NCBI RefSeq assembly: GCF_004078655.1
Contig: NZ_RZNC01000005.1
Span: 62,001 to 126,000 of the forward strand
Source: Labedella populi
GTDB lineage: Bacteria > Actinomycetota > Actinomycetes > Actinomycetales > Microbacteriaceae
Length of the DNA stretch: 64,000 nt
Direction of reading: 5' to 3'
Part shown: one piece after another, positions 44,857 through 53,252 of the stretch
Layout: each line of letters starts with the position of its first letter
How positions within the stretch are numbered: the first letter of the stretch is position 1
Notes under the pieces: generated by a model
Databases searched by the model: none
Seen by the model: the letters and a program-made list of their open reading frames with translations, nothing else
What the model was told of the DNA's origin: nothing
Position numbers and translations under genes: made by a program

Positions 44857-46426
44857 AGTGGGGGGAGGGGGAGGGGAAGAGGAGGCGGAGCGACGTCCAG
44901 AGTTCCGAGCGCGCCGAGAAGGCACCGAGGTCGATCCCGAGCAGTGATTCGAGGGACGAGATGCGGTTGCGCAGTGTCTGGCGATGGATTCCGAGTTCCT
45001 TCGCCGGCGGGTCCCATGCACCGTTGTGCTCGAGCCACACCGTCGCCGTCCGGACCGCGAGCTCGCGCTCCGCGACGGGCAGGGCGAGGAGAGGGGCGAG
45101 GAAACGCCGCGCGAGCGTCTCGGCACCGCTCGCCTGCAGGAGTCCGAGCATGCCCTCCTCCGCGAGCCCCTCGAAACGCACGACGGGGCGGTCGGTCGTC
45201 GCCCGCGTGGCCGCTTGCCGCGCTTCCGCCAACCCCCTCGACAGGTCGTTCCACCCGATGGGGGCTGAGAGTCCGACCGGAACACCCCGACGAGCGAGCA
45301 CCCGCTCGAACGACCCACTGGCCGAGTGCACGCTCGACTCGGCCACCGGCTCATCGCCCGCGGCGACGACGGCCACGATCTCGTCGTCACGCTCCGCCAC
45401 GAAGACGCGCCCCGAGTCAGTGCCCGAGAGCAGGTCGAGCTCGTCGAGGAGCGACCGTCCCTCGTCGGCAATCGAGATCACGGCGACACGCACGGGGGCA
45501 TCGGGGAGCCGACCGCCGAGGCGCTGGGCCGTCCGACTCGCAACATCGACGACGCCTGAGAGCACGAGTTCGAGGAGGCCGGAGCGCAACTGGCGGCGGG
45601 CCGTCTCGACGGTGCGACTCTGTTCGAGGGCGATGCTCGCGAGCGCGATGACGCTCGCGACGAGGTCGGTCTCGGCGGCGTCGAGTGGCGCCGCCGTACC
45701 CACGACGAGCGCACCGCGGATACGGCCCCGCTGGCCGACGGTCTGGACGGTCACGGCGTCGGACCCCACGATCACCCGGGCGCTCGACCGGTTGCCGCGC
45801 GCCAGCGCGGCGCGCACGGCCTCCTCCACGACGGATTCTGCACCGTCCGGCATCGGGATGCGCGTGCGCACGTCGATGCGGTTCCCGAGGGGGTCGAAGA
45901 GTGCGACCCAGCAGTCGAGCCTCCGTTCGAGCTCGTCGAGGATCGCCCCGAGTCCGTCCGGACGGAGCGCTGCACGAGCGATCGCCCGCTGCGCCGCGAG
46001 TGACCACTCCAGCCGCTCGCGCTGTTCCGCCGCGAGGACGTCGGACACGTGGCGGATGATGCTCATGAACGGGGTGCGGTCGGCCACCTCGAGGAGCGGA
46101 AGGGACCCGCGGACACAGCCGTCGACGAGCACCGCAGGGATGACGTCGTGCACGATCCCCGTCGCGAAGCCGAGCGCCCGCGTGCCGCTCGCGACGAGTC
46201 TCGACACGTACGCGTCGACCTCTTCGCGCCGGGATCCGGGGCCGAGGTGCGTCCCGTCGGTGAGGAGGAAGCCGCCGGGCTCGAGCCACGGCGTCGGATC
46301 GAGGAGGTCGGAGTTGTGGGCCCACAGCAGTGGCTCGTCGAGGACGGGCGACGCAGCCTCCGCACCCGCGACGAGGCGCAACCGGAAGGCCGGAGTCGCG
46401 AGGAGCGCGCGCAGCGTCGTGGGCAC
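44855..46426 (-). CDS. PucR-family transcriptional regulator
   Basis: A 523-residue regulator. The N-terminal PucR domain has LRALLATPAFRLRLVAGAE and WAHNSDLLDPTPWLEPGGFLLT; a central GGDEF-like/GAF-like part follows, and the C-terminal HTH_30 reads NGAWDPPAKELGIHRQTLRN. GTG at 46426 follows GGAGG with five bases between; the in-frame extension upstream covers the operator and is rejected. PucR-type regulators activate amine and GABA pathways from adjacent genes. Neighbours and shared operator half-sites make the dehydrogenase and the aminotransferase the probable targets. Confidence 0.9.
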   Translation of the reverse strand: MPTTLRALLATPAFRLRLVAGAEAASPVLDEPLLWAHNSDLLDPTPWLEPGGFLLTDGTHLGPGSRREEVDAYVSRLVASGTRALGFATGIVHDVIPAVLVDGCVRGSLPLLEVADRTPFMSIIRHVSDVLAAEQRERLEWSLAAQRAIARAALRPDGLGAILDELERRLDCWVALFDPLGNRIDVRTRIPMPDGAESVVEEAVRAALARGNRSSARVIVGSDAVTVQTVGQRGRIRGALVVGTAAPLDAAETDLVASVIALASIALEQSRTVETARRQLRSGLLELVLSGVVDVASRTAQRLGGRLPDAPVRVAVISIADEGRSLLDELDLLSGTDSGRVFVAERDDEIVAVVAAGDEPVAESSVHSASGSFERVLARRGVPVGLSAPIGWNDLSRGLAEARQAATRATTDRPVVRFEGLAEEGMLGLLQASGAETLARRFLAPLLALPVAERELAVRTATVWLEHNGAWDPPAKELGIHRQTLRNRISSLESLLGIDLGAFSARSELWTSLRLLFPSPSPH

Positions 46427-46447
46427 ACGCACCTCCGGTCCTCGCGC

Positions 46448-46480
46448 TTTGTCGATCCGACAGTCGATCGTATCGACAAA
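46448..46480. promoter_or_regulatory. GACAAA operator between pucR and the aminotransferase gene
   Basis: TTTGTCGAT (46448-46456) and ATCGACAAA (46472-46480) form a perfect 9-bp inverted repeat with a 15-base spacer, 22 bases upstream of the pucR start and 68 bases before the aminotransferase ATG. The half-sites match those at 43193-43221. Confidence 0.65.
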
Positions 46481-46548
46481 TCCGCCACTCGCCCGCGAGC
46501 GGGTCGCGCATACAGTGAAGTACTGATCGCTTCGAAGGACAGGCCACC

Positions 46549-47907
46549 ATGACCACCACCTCCTCGCCTCACGCCGCTTCGACCGGCGCAGCCCCGACCG
46601 GCGCACCCTCCACCGGCGCGACGAACGCCTCCGTCTCCGCGAGCGACCGCAGCACGGTCTTCCACTCCTGGTCCGCCCAGGGATCCCTCGCGCCCCTCCC
46701 CCTCGCCGGCGGCCTCGGCTCCACCGTGTGGGACGTCGACGGTCGTGAGTACCTGGACTTCTCGAGCCAGCTCGTCAACGTCAACATCGGTCACCAGCAC
46801 CCGAGGGTCGTCGCCGCGATCCAGGAGCAGGCCGCGCGGCTCACGACGGTCGCCCCGGCCCACGCGAACGAGACGCGAGCGGAGGCGGCGCGCCTCATCC
46901 TCGAGCGGGCCCCGGAGGGCTTCTCGAAGGTCTTCTTCACGAACGGGGGAGCCGACGCGAACGAGAACGCGATCCGTATGGCGCGTCTCGTCACGGGTCG
47001 CGACAAGATCGTCTCCCACTACCGGTCCTACCACGGCAACACCGGGGCGGCCATCGTCGCGACGGGCGACTGGCGCCGCATGCCGAACGAGTTCGCGCGG
47101 GGCCACGTGCACGCATTCGGTCCTTACCTCTACCGTTCCGAGTTCTGGGCGGAGACACCGGAGCAGGAGTCGGAGCGGGCGCTGCACCACCTCGAACGCG
47201 TCATCCAGGCGGAGGGTGCCGACACGATCGCGGCGATCCTCCTCGAGACGATCCCAGGCACCGCAGGGGTCCTCATGCCGCCGCCCGGCTACCTCGCGGG
47301 CGCTCGGGCGATCGCCGACCGCTACGGCATCCTCCTCATCCTCGACGAGGTCATGGCGGGCTTCGCGCGGACCGGCGAGTGGTTCGCATTCGACGCGTTC
47401 GACGTGCGACCCGACCTCATCACCTTCGCGAAGGGCGTGAACTCGGGCTACGTCCCGATCGGCGGTGTCGTCATCTCCGACCCCATCTCCCACCACTTCG
47501 ACGAGCGCGTCTTCCCCGGCGGATTGACCTACTCGGGGCACCCGCTCGCTGCGGCGAGCGTCATCGCGACGATCACCGCGATGGCCGAGGAAGGCGTCGT
47601 CGAGAACGCGAAGCGGATCGGATCCGACGTGCTCGGTCCGGCTCTCACGGCGCTCTCGCGGCACGAGATCGTCGGAGAGGTGCGCGGGACGGGCGTCTTC
47701 TGGGCGGTCGAGCTCGTCTCCGACCGCGAAGCGCGCACGCCGCTCGACGCGAAGCGGATGGGTGCGCTCAAGGCCGATCTGCTCGGCCGTGGTCTCCTGC
47801 CGTTCACGGCCGAGAACCGGCTCCACGTCGTCCCGCCGGCCGTCGTCACGGACGAGGAGGCCCGCCGCGGCGTCGCGATCATCGACGAGGCCCTCGCCGC
47901 GCTCTGA
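46549..47907 (+). CDS. class III aminotransferase (omega-amino acid/beta-alanine type)
   Basis: A 452-residue PLP enzyme. The Schiff-base Lys is K295 in LITFAKGVNSGYVPIGG. Cofactor-binding motifs are NGGADANENAIRMARLVTG, SYHGNTGAAI, and LLIDEV-like ILLILDEVMAGFARTG. It moves an amino group from a substrate such as beta-alanine or GABA to an oxoacid, giving a semialdehyde that MmsA can oxidise. Start ATG at 46549 has GGACAGG upstream. Divergent from pucR; substrate inferred from the neighbours. Confidence 0.93.
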   Translation: MTTTSSPHAASTGAAPTGAPSTGATNASVSASDRSTVFHSWSAQGSLAPLPLAGGLGSTVWDVDGREYLDFSSQLVNVNIGHQHPRVVAAIQEQAARLTTVAPAHANETRAEAARLILERAPEGFSKVFFTNGGADANENAIRMARLVTGRDKIVSHYRSYHGNTGAAIVATGDWRRMPNEFARGHVHAFGPYLYRSEFWAETPEQESERALHHLERVIQAEGADTIAAILLETIPGTAGVLMPPPGYLAGARAIADRYGILLILDEVMAGFARTGEWFAFDAFDVRPDLITFAKGVNSGYVPIGGVVISDPISHHFDERVFPGGLTYSGHPLAAASVIATITAMAEEGVVENAKRIGSDVLGPALTALSRHEIVGEVRGTGVFWAVELVSDREARTPLDAKRMGALKADLLGRGLLPFTAENRLHVVPPAVVTDEEARRGVAIIDEALAAL

Positions 47908-47951
47908 CTGCTTCCGCTGCCCGGCCCGGCCGAGCGCGTAGGATCGTCGTC

Positions 47952-48029
47952 GTGAAAACCATCCTGTCCCCCTCGTTGCCCGTCGGGCGTTCGGAGGTCG
48001 TCGGCGTCTCGTACGCCGACATCAGGTAA
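47952..48029 (+). CDS. very short ORF, doubtful
   Basis: A 25-residue ORF (starts VKTILSPSLPVGRSEVVG, with GTG as start) in the 288-base gap before the FBP-domain gene. No ribosome-binding site of quality and no family. It could be the remnant of a lost gene or a leader. The rest of the gap (48030-48195) holds nothing else that I can see. Confidence 0.2.
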   Translation: MKTILSPSLPVGRSEVVGVSYADIR

Positions 48030-48195
48030 CGCTGTTCCTCGGTGACCGCGAGCGCTCTGCGCCGCGCCCGGGCCGCGTCACGAGCCCGCCCGACGCGGGT
48101 GCGGCCGACGCCGTCCGTCCCCTCTCCGACTCACCGGCGGCCACGTCGCTCGACGGGCGGCCAGACAGCAGCAGCCAGACAGCAAAGGCACAACC

Positions 48196-48681
48196 ATGCT
48201 CCCCCTCACGGAAAAAGACATCCGCTCCTCCTTCGTCAACGCCTCACAGCGCGAGCGCAAGGAGGTCCTCCTGCCTCCGACCCTCGACGAGCTCGACTGG
48301 GAACGCCGGGACTTCCTCGGTTGGCGCGATCCGAAGTCTCCCGCGCTCGGGTACGTCGTCGCCCACGTCGACGATGCCCCGGTCGGGGTCATCCTGCGTC
48401 AGAGCGGTGACCGGCCGGGCGCGAAAGCGCAGTGCTCGTGGTGCGAGGACGTGACCCTCCCGAACGAAGTCGTGCTCTTCAGCGCACGGCGATCGGGAGC
48501 TGCGGGACGCAACGGCAACACCGTCGCGACGCTCGTGTGCTCACACTTCGAGTGCTCGAAGAACGTACGCGTCCTTCCGCCGTCGGCCTACCTGGGCTTC
48601 GATCGTGAAGCCGCGCGTCAGCACCGGATCGAGATCCTGCGGCAGCGCGTCCAGAGCTTCGTCACCGACATCGCCCGCTGA
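48196..48681 (+). CDS. FBP-domain (FusB-type treble-clef) protein, EF-G-binding-like
   Basis: A 161-residue protein with the FBP_C domain. The zinc finger is C80-x2-C83 (QCSWCEDV) and C115/C120 (LVCSHFECSKN). This domain comes from the FusB group, which binds EF-G and releases it from the ribosome in fusidic acid resistance, so a ribosome-rescue or EF-G-modulating role is plausible. The N-terminal half (residues 1-75) is a separate small domain. It is followed by a 16-bp hairpin and converges on the Zur-like gene. Confidence 0.85.
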   Translation: MLPLTEKDIRSSFVNASQRERKEVLLPPTLDELDWERRDFLGWRDPKSPALGYVVAHVDDAPVGVILRQSGDRPGAKAQCSWCEDVTLPNEVVLFSARRSGAAGRNGNTVATLVCSHFECSKNVRVLPPSAYLGFDREAARQHRIEILRQRVQSFVTDIAR

Positions 48682-48686
48682 CAACG

Positions 48687-48752
48687 CCCGTGAGGTGTCG
48701 CAACTCGCCGCTACTCGATGCCGGTGAGCGACGACATGCGACACCTCACGGG
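48687..48752. terminator. perfect 16-bp inverted repeat, probable bidirectional terminator
   Basis: CCCGTGAGGTGTCGCA (48687-48702) and its complement TGCGACACCTCACGGG (48737-48752), 34 bases apart. The loop contains a further weak pair (CTCGCCG / CGGTGAG). It sits exactly between the converging FBP-domain gene and the Zur-like gene. It lacks a U-run, so it may serve for mRNA stability rather than termination. Confidence 0.75.
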
Positions 48753-48777
48753 TCGGTGCTCGGGTCGAGACAGGGGG

Positions 48778-49182
48778 TCAGCGGAGGGCGGCGGCCTTCG
48801 CCGTGCACTCGCTGCACAGCCCGAAGATGTCGACGACGTGCTGCGCCTCCGTGAAGCCGTTCTTCGACGCGACGGAGACGGCCCACCGCTCGACCTCGTT
48901 CGCTTCGATCTCGACGGTGAGCCCGCACGAGCGGCAGATGAGGTGGTGGTGGTGGCCGGACGTCTCGCATGCGCGGTAGAGGCTCTCGCCCTCCGGCGAC
49001 TGCAGCGAGTCGGCTGCGCCATCGACGGCGAGGTCGGCGAGCGCCCGGTAGACGGTCGCGAGGCCGATCGGGGACCCGCCGCCCTTCAGCTGCGAGTGGA
49101 GCGCTTGGGCGCTGATGAAGCCGGTGGTCTCGTCGAGCGCCTCACGCACGGCCTCACGCTGCCATGTGTTCCGCTTCGCCAT
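48778..49182 (-). CDS. zur: Fur-family regulator, Zur type
   Basis: A 134-residue Fur-family repressor. The winged helix starts MAKRNTWQREAVREALDE and VYRALADLAVDG. Zinc ligands include the HHHH of ETSGHHHHLICRSCGLTV, the C-x2-C in ICRSC, and CSEC near the end. Only genes for zinc uptake (znuABC) lie nearby, which favours Zur over Fur or PerR. The ATG at 49182 follows GGTGGAG. It does not lie directly beside znuABC; the small genes and a MarR gene come between. A Zur-like box precedes znuA. Confidence 0.88.
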   Translation of the reverse strand: MAKRNTWQREAVREALDETTGFISAQALHSQLKGGGSPIGLATVYRALADLAVDGAADSLQSPEGESLYRACETSGHHHHLICRSCGLTVEIEANEVERWAVSVASKNGFTEAQHVVDIFGLCSECTAKAAALR

Positions 49183-49253
49183 CTCCACCACTCCTCGGCC
49201 GTCCGCCCGTCCCTCCCAGGATAGCCGCGCCTTCGCGCGGTGGCCCCGCAGGA

Positions 49254-49523
49254 TCAGGATACGGACGAGAGTTCCCCGCGCGACCGCATGCTCTGCAAAG
49301 ACGGCCGCCCCGTCCCACGAGCCCACGCGGCGCGGACGGCGGACGACGCCTCCTCGCGGCGACGGAATGCGCCGAGGCGGGTACCGAGGCCGTCCACGGC
49401 GACGAAGGACCCGGCGACCCGCTCGACGACTCCCGCGTGCGAATCGCCCTCGACCGTCGAGCCGACGGCGACCCAGAGCGGGGCGTCCGGGTGGGCCCAG
49501 ACGAGTGACGGGGAGGCGGGCAT
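49254..49523 (-). CDS. small hypothetical protein
   Basis: An 89-residue protein (MPASPSLVWAHPDAPLWVAV) with a short beta-rich core (GSTVEGDSHAGVVERVAGSFVAVDGLGTRLGAF). It resembles the 75-residue protein at 49623 in pattern (a strand of V-x-D-G-x-G then an Ala-rich helix). It points away from the MarR unit and shares its promoter region with the operator at 49587-49605. No family known. Confidence 0.62.
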   Translation of the reverse strand: MPASPSLVWAHPDAPLWVAVGSTVEGDSHAGVVERVAGSFVAVDGLGTRLGAFRRREEASSAVRAAWARGTGRPSLQSMRSRGELSSVS

Positions 49524-49586
49524 CGGTGTGGTCCTTTCGAGGGCGTTGCGCCGGACGATCTCGTCGGCTTTACTTAGATGACCATA

Positions 49587-49605
49587 TAGCTAGGCCGTCT
49601 AGCTA
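49587..49605. promoter_or_regulatory. TAGCTAG inverted repeat, probable MarR operator
   Basis: TAGCTAG and CTAGCTA, perfect 7-bp arms with a 5-base spacer, in the most AT-rich stretch of the window (TTTACTTAGATGACCATATA precedes it). It lies 18 bases before the start of the small protein and MarR unit and 64 bases before the divergent small gene. Confidence 0.7.
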
Positions 49606-49622
49606 CTCACCCGGCAAGGAGA

Positions 49623-49850
49623 ATGATGCAGAACCCGAACGCATCGACTACAGTGAACCGCTTCCCGCGCGGACCCGTGATTTGGTCCGGCGCCGATCGG
49701 GTCGTCGCGTGCGACGGTGACGGCGATGTCATCGGCACGTTCACGTCCGTGAGTGATGCCGAGCGAGCGCTCGCGGGAACCGTGCGTCGCCGACGTGCCC
49801 TCTTCGCACCGCGCCCCCGTTACGCCCGCATCGAGCGCACCGCGGCCTGA
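49623..49850 (+). CDS. small hypothetical protein, first gene of the MarR unit
   Basis: A 75-residue basic protein (MMQNPNASTTVNRFPRG) with VIWSGADRVVACDGDGDVIG and a helix VSDAERALAGTVRRRR. Two adjacent ATGs (49623, 49626) follow AAGGAG. The stop is one base from the MarR start, so it is translated with the regulator. Its core pattern resembles the divergent protein at 49254. Function unknown; it might be a small DNA- or ligand-binding partner of the MarR protein. Confidence 0.65.
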   Translation: MMQNPNASTTVNRFPRGPVIWSGADRVVACDGDGDVIGTFTSVSDAERALAGTVRRRRALFAPRPRYARIERTAA

Positions 49851-49851
49851 C

Positions 49852-50466
49852 ATGACGTCCGACGAGTTCCGCCGACGCGAGCCGGGACAGCCCGAGCGCA
49901 CCGACGAGCCTTCCTCCGGCTACTGGTACCCGCAGCACGCCGGCGCGACGAGCGTCGATGTGCTCAACCTCCTGCGCCACTATCGTGACGCGGAGACCGA
50001 GATGCGGTCTCGGACGCGCTCCTCGATGAGCATGAACGAGACCGACCTCATCGCACTGCGCTACCTGTTGAAGGCCCAGAGGGAGGACCGCGTGGTCCTC
50101 CAGCGGGACCTCGTCCGCATCCTCGGCGTCACGTCGGCGTCGGTCACGGCCCTCGTCGACCGATTGAGCAGAAGCGGCCACGTGACCCGCGAACCACATC
50201 CGAACGATCGTCGCGCCGTCATCGTCGTGCCGACGGTGGACAGCGACAACGAGGTCCGCGAGACGCTCGGCGGCATGCACCAGCGCATGATCGCCCTCGT
50301 CGACGGTCTCGACGAGAACGAACTGGCGGCGGTCGCGAAGTTCCTGAGCGGCATGGTCACGGCCGTGAAGGCGTCGCAGAGTCTCGACGAGGAGTTCCAG
50401 GAGGTCGTGCGCGAGCAGCGGTCGGGAGGCCGAGGCGGCGCGGGAGCGGATGCGTCCGAGCGCTGA
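49852..50466 (+). CDS. MarR-family transcriptional regulator
   Basis: A 204-residue regulator, longer than typical MarR (about 150) because of an N-terminal extension of about 45 residues. The winged helix reads LQRDLVRILGVTSASVTALV and SRSGHVTREPHPNDRRAVIVVP, with the conserved DR at the wing. It starts one base after the small gene's stop. It probably binds the TAGCTAG site upstream and autoregulates. Its ligand is unknown; the surrounding genes (Zur, znuABC) are not obviously linked. Confidence 0.87.
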   Translation: MTSDEFRRREPGQPERTDEPSSGYWYPQHAGATSVDVLNLLRHYRDAETEMRSRTRSSMSMNETDLIALRYLLKAQREDRVVLQRDLVRILGVTSASVTALVDRLSRSGHVTREPHPNDRRAVIVVPTVDSDNEVRETLGGMHQRMIALVDGLDENELAAVAKFLSGMVTAVKASQSLDEEFQEVVREQRSGGRGGAGADASER

Positions 50467-50491
50467 GCTGCGGAACCGACACCGGCCTGAC

Positions 50492-51325
50492 TCAGACGGC
50501 GGCGCGGAGGCGGCGGCGCGAGGCCCGGCCGACGAGTCGGCACACGACGTAGATCGCGAACGAGATCGTCGTGATGTAGGGACTGATGGGCAGTGAACCC
50601 GCGATCGCGAGCAGGATGCCCGCGACCGCCGAGAAGAGCCCGAACACGCTCGCGAGCATGGGCACGAGCACGGGTGAGGCCGAGACGCGCAGCGCCGCCG
50701 CCGCGGGGGTGACGAGCAGTGCCATGACGAGGAGCGCACCGATGATCTGGACCGACACCGCCACGATGAGTCCGAGCAGGACCATGAAGGCGAGTGCCAC
50801 GAAGCGGCTCGGCACTCCGCGGGCCGCCGCGACGTCGGGATCGAGCGAGTCGAACGTCAGTGGACGCCAGATGAGGAGCAACGCCACGAGGACCACGAGG
50901 CTGATCCCGACGAGCCACGCCAGCTGAGGCGAGTCGACGGCGATGATCTGGCCCGTGAGCAGGCTGAACTTGTTCGCGCTCCGACCGGGGTAGAGCGCGA
51001 GGAAGAGGATCCCGAGGCCGAGACCGGCGGGCATGAGCACACCGATGATCGAGTTCCGATCGCGAGCGCGCGCCCCAAGCAACCCGATGAGGATCGCCGC
51101 GATGAGGGAGCCGACGAGCGAGCCCGCGACCACGTTCACGCCCAGCAGCAGTGCGCCGGCCGCTCCCGCGAAGGAGAGCTCACTGATGCCGTGCACCGCG
51201 AAAGCCATGTCCCGCTGCATCACGAAGACGCCCACGAGTCCGCCGACGAGACCGAGCACGGCCCCGGCGATGATGGAGTTCTGAACCAGACCGAGCAGTT
51301 GGACGTAGGTGTCGAGATCGATCAC
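50492..51325 (-). CDS. znuB: zinc ABC transporter permease
   Basis: A 277-residue ABC-3 permease with seven to nine helices, starting with LLGLVQNSIIAGAVLGLVGG and containing the motif VMQRDMAFAVHGISELSFAGAAGA. GTG at 51325 overlaps the znuC stop. It pairs with ZnuC in the last step of zinc uptake. Its gene ends 25 bases from the converging MarR gene. Confidence 0.93.
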   Translation of the reverse strand: MIDLDTYVQLLGLVQNSIIAGAVLGLVGGLVGVFVMQRDMAFAVHGISELSFAGAAGALLLGVNVVAGSLVGSLIAAILIGLLGARARDRNSIIGVLMPAGLGLGILFLALYPGRSANKFSLLTGQIIAVDSPQLAWLVGISLVVLVALLLIWRPLTFDSLDPDVAAARGVPSRFVALAFMVLLGLIVAVSVQIIGALLVMALLVTPAAAALRVSASPVLVPMLASVFGLFSAVAGILLAIAGSLPISPYITTISFAIYVVCRLVGRASRRRLRAAV

Positions 51326-52227
51326 GCGTGCGCCCCCGGCCGTTCGTCGGGAGGGTGATGCGTGTGGTGCGCGTGCGTCTGGGCGTCGGGGACGCCCACG
51401 ACGACGACCCGGCCGTGAGAGCGGAAGACGTCGACGGGCGAGCCGTAGAGCTCGCTCAGCACCTCTCCGCGCAAAACCTCGTCCGGCGTGCCCTCACGGA
51501 ACCGCCCGCCCGCGAGGTAGAGGATGCGGTCCACCTTGTCGAGCACCGGGTTGATGTCGTGGGTGACGAAGAGCACGGCCGTGTCGTGCTCGCGCCGCCG
51601 GCGGTCGATGAGCTCGGAGACCCCGCGCTGGTGCGCGAGGTCGAGGCTCAGGAGGGGTTCGTCGCACAAGAGCAGGACGGGGTCGTCGGCGAGCGCCTGG
51701 CCGACGCGCAGTCTCTGCTGCTCACCGCCCGAGAGGCTGCCGACCGGACGGTCGGCGTACGACGTCGCTCCGACGTCCGCGAGCAGCTCCTCGACGCGCT
51801 CCCGCTCGCCGCGCCGTGGCAACGGCAGTCCGAAGCGGTGCCCGTTGACCCCGAGCGCCACGAGGTCGCGTGCGCGGAGCGGAGTCCCCGGCGGCACGAG
51901 CTTCTGCTGGGGGATGTAGCCGATGCGGCGATCGCCGCTGCGGACGGGGGCGCCTCCGAGGAGAGCCCGCCCCGAATCGAGGGCCTGTTGACCGAGCACG
52001 GTCTTCAAGAGGCTCGTCTTTCCGGACCCGTTCGGTCCGAGCACCGCGATGAACTCTCCGCGCTTCACGCTGAGGTCGAGACCACTCCAGAGGGTCCGTT
52101 CGCCGAAGCCGAGTGACGCGTTCTCGAGACGCAGGACGTCGCCGCCCTCACGCTGCTCATCGTCCACTCGTCCATCCAACACCCTCGGGGGCGTCGCTCG
52201 TGCACGTGAGGATACGGGAGCGGTCAT
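51322..52227 (-). CDS. znuC: zinc ABC transporter ATP-binding protein
   Basis: A 301-residue ATPase with Walker A GPNGSGKTS, Q-loop IGYIPQQKL, signature SLSGGEQQRL, Walker B LLLCDEPLLSLD and H-loop FVTHDINP. The C-terminal tail (QTHAHHTHHPPDERPGAHA) is His-rich, unusual for this family and perhaps zinc-sensing. About 30 residues precede the core; starting at 52227 overlaps the znuA stop (ATGA). Part of znuA-znuC-znuB. Confidence 0.94.
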   Translation of the reverse strand: MTAPVSSRARATPPRVLDGRVDDEQREGGDVLRLENASLGFGERTLWSGLDLSVKRGEFIAVLGPNGSGKTSLLKTVLGQQALDSGRALLGGAPVRSGDRRIGYIPQQKLVPPGTPLRARDLVALGVNGHRFGLPLPRRGERERVEELLADVGATSYADRPVGSLSGGEQQRLRVGQALADDPVLLLCDEPLLSLDLAHQRGVSELIDRRRREHDTAVLFVTHDINPVLDKVDRILYLAGGRFREGTPDEVLRGEVLSELYGSPVDVFRSHGRVVVVGVPDAQTHAHHTHHPPDERPGAHA

Positions 52228-53231
52228 CCGATGGCGTCGGCGACGGCCTCGAGGTTGGCGGTCATCCAGCCGATGTAGTCGTCACCGTCGGGGAGCGTTT
52301 CTGTGAAATCGACCACCGGCACCGACTCCGCCTCCGCCGACTCGAGCACACGTTCCGTCTCGGGCCCGGAGGTCTGAGAGTTGTAGGCGAGCAGCGCGAC
52401 GTCACCGGAGGAGAACAGGTCGAGCGTCTCGGCGAGCACCGCCGGTGACACGTCCGTCCCCTCCTCGATCGCCTCACTGAAGGCGTCCGGCGTCACGTTG
52501 ACGAATCCCGCGGACTCGAGCAGGTAGAGCGGCACGGGTTCGGTGATCGCGACGCCCTCGCCCTCGTGCTCGGTCGCGATCGCGTCCGCTGCGGCGGTCA
52601 CGCTCCCGAGATCCTCGGCGAACGCCTCGTAGTTGGCTTCGAAGGTCTCCGCATTGTCGGGGTCGATCTCGCCGAGCTCGTGGGCGAGATCGTGCGCGAG
52701 CGCGTCCATCGCGTCGATGCTGTACCAGACGTGCTCGTTGAAGCCCTCGATGTGCTCGTGCTCCGCGTGCTCCTCTTCGCCTTCCGCGTGCTCCTCGCCC
52801 TCGGCGTGCTCCTCGTCGGCATGGGCGGTGCTTTCCTCGCCCGGGATCAGACCCGACAGTTCGGAGGCGTTGAGGACCACGAGGTCATCCGCACCCGCGA
52901 CCTCGACGAGGGTGTCGATGAACGGGTCATAACCGCCGCCGTTCTCGATCACGAGCGCGGCGTTCGAGACGGTCAACTGATCCTGCGCAGTCGCCTCGTA
53001 CGAGTGCGGGTCCTTCGCGGCCGAGTCGATGATGCTCGTCACCTCGACGGCGTCGCCGCCGATCGTGGACGCGATGTCGCCATACACGTTCGTCGACGCG
53101 ACGACGGAGACACCCGTCGAGGAGCCGCCGGTCGACCCGTCCGATCCGGACCCCGAGCCTGTCGCACAGCCCGAGAGGACGAGTGCGGCGGCGGGAACGG
53201 CGAGCAGGAAGGCGGGAAGACGTCGAGACAT
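52224..53231 (-). CDS. znuA: zinc-binding lipoprotein of the ABC importer
   Basis: A 335-residue SBP of the ZnuA/cluster 9 family. Lipobox is LVLSGC. Zinc ligands include His in AAKDPHSYEATAQDQ, the His in EGFNEHVWYSIDAMD, and Asp at the C-terminus. Between them lies a His/Glu/Asp-rich loop (HADEEHAEGEEHAEGEEEH) typical of zinc-specific types. The ATG at 53231 follows GGTAGAG and lies 22 bases after the Zur-like box. First gene of the znu operon. Confidence 0.94.
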   Translation of the reverse strand: MSRRLPAFLLAVPAAALVLSGCATGSGSGSDGSTGGSSTGVSVVASTNVYGDIASTIGGDAVEVTSIIDSAAKDPHSYEATAQDQLTVSNAALVIENGGGYDPFIDTLVEVAGADDLVVLNASELSGLIPGEESTAHADEEHAEGEEHAEGEEEHAEHEHIEGFNEHVWYSIDAMDALAHDLAHELGEIDPDNAETFEANYEAFAEDLGSVTAAADAIATEHEGEGVAITEPVPLYLLESAGFVNVTPDAFSEAIEEGTDVSPAVLAETLDLFSSGDVALLAYNSQTSGPETERVLESAEAESVPVVDFTETLPDGDDYIGWMTANLEAVADAIG

Positions 53232-53252
53232 GACCGCAACTCTACCTGCTAT

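Noticed and set aside
46063-47826. 587-residue open frame on the minus strand opposite the aminotransferase
   Set aside because: Opposite to a clear PLP enzyme with its catalytic Lys; it also runs through the pucR promoter.
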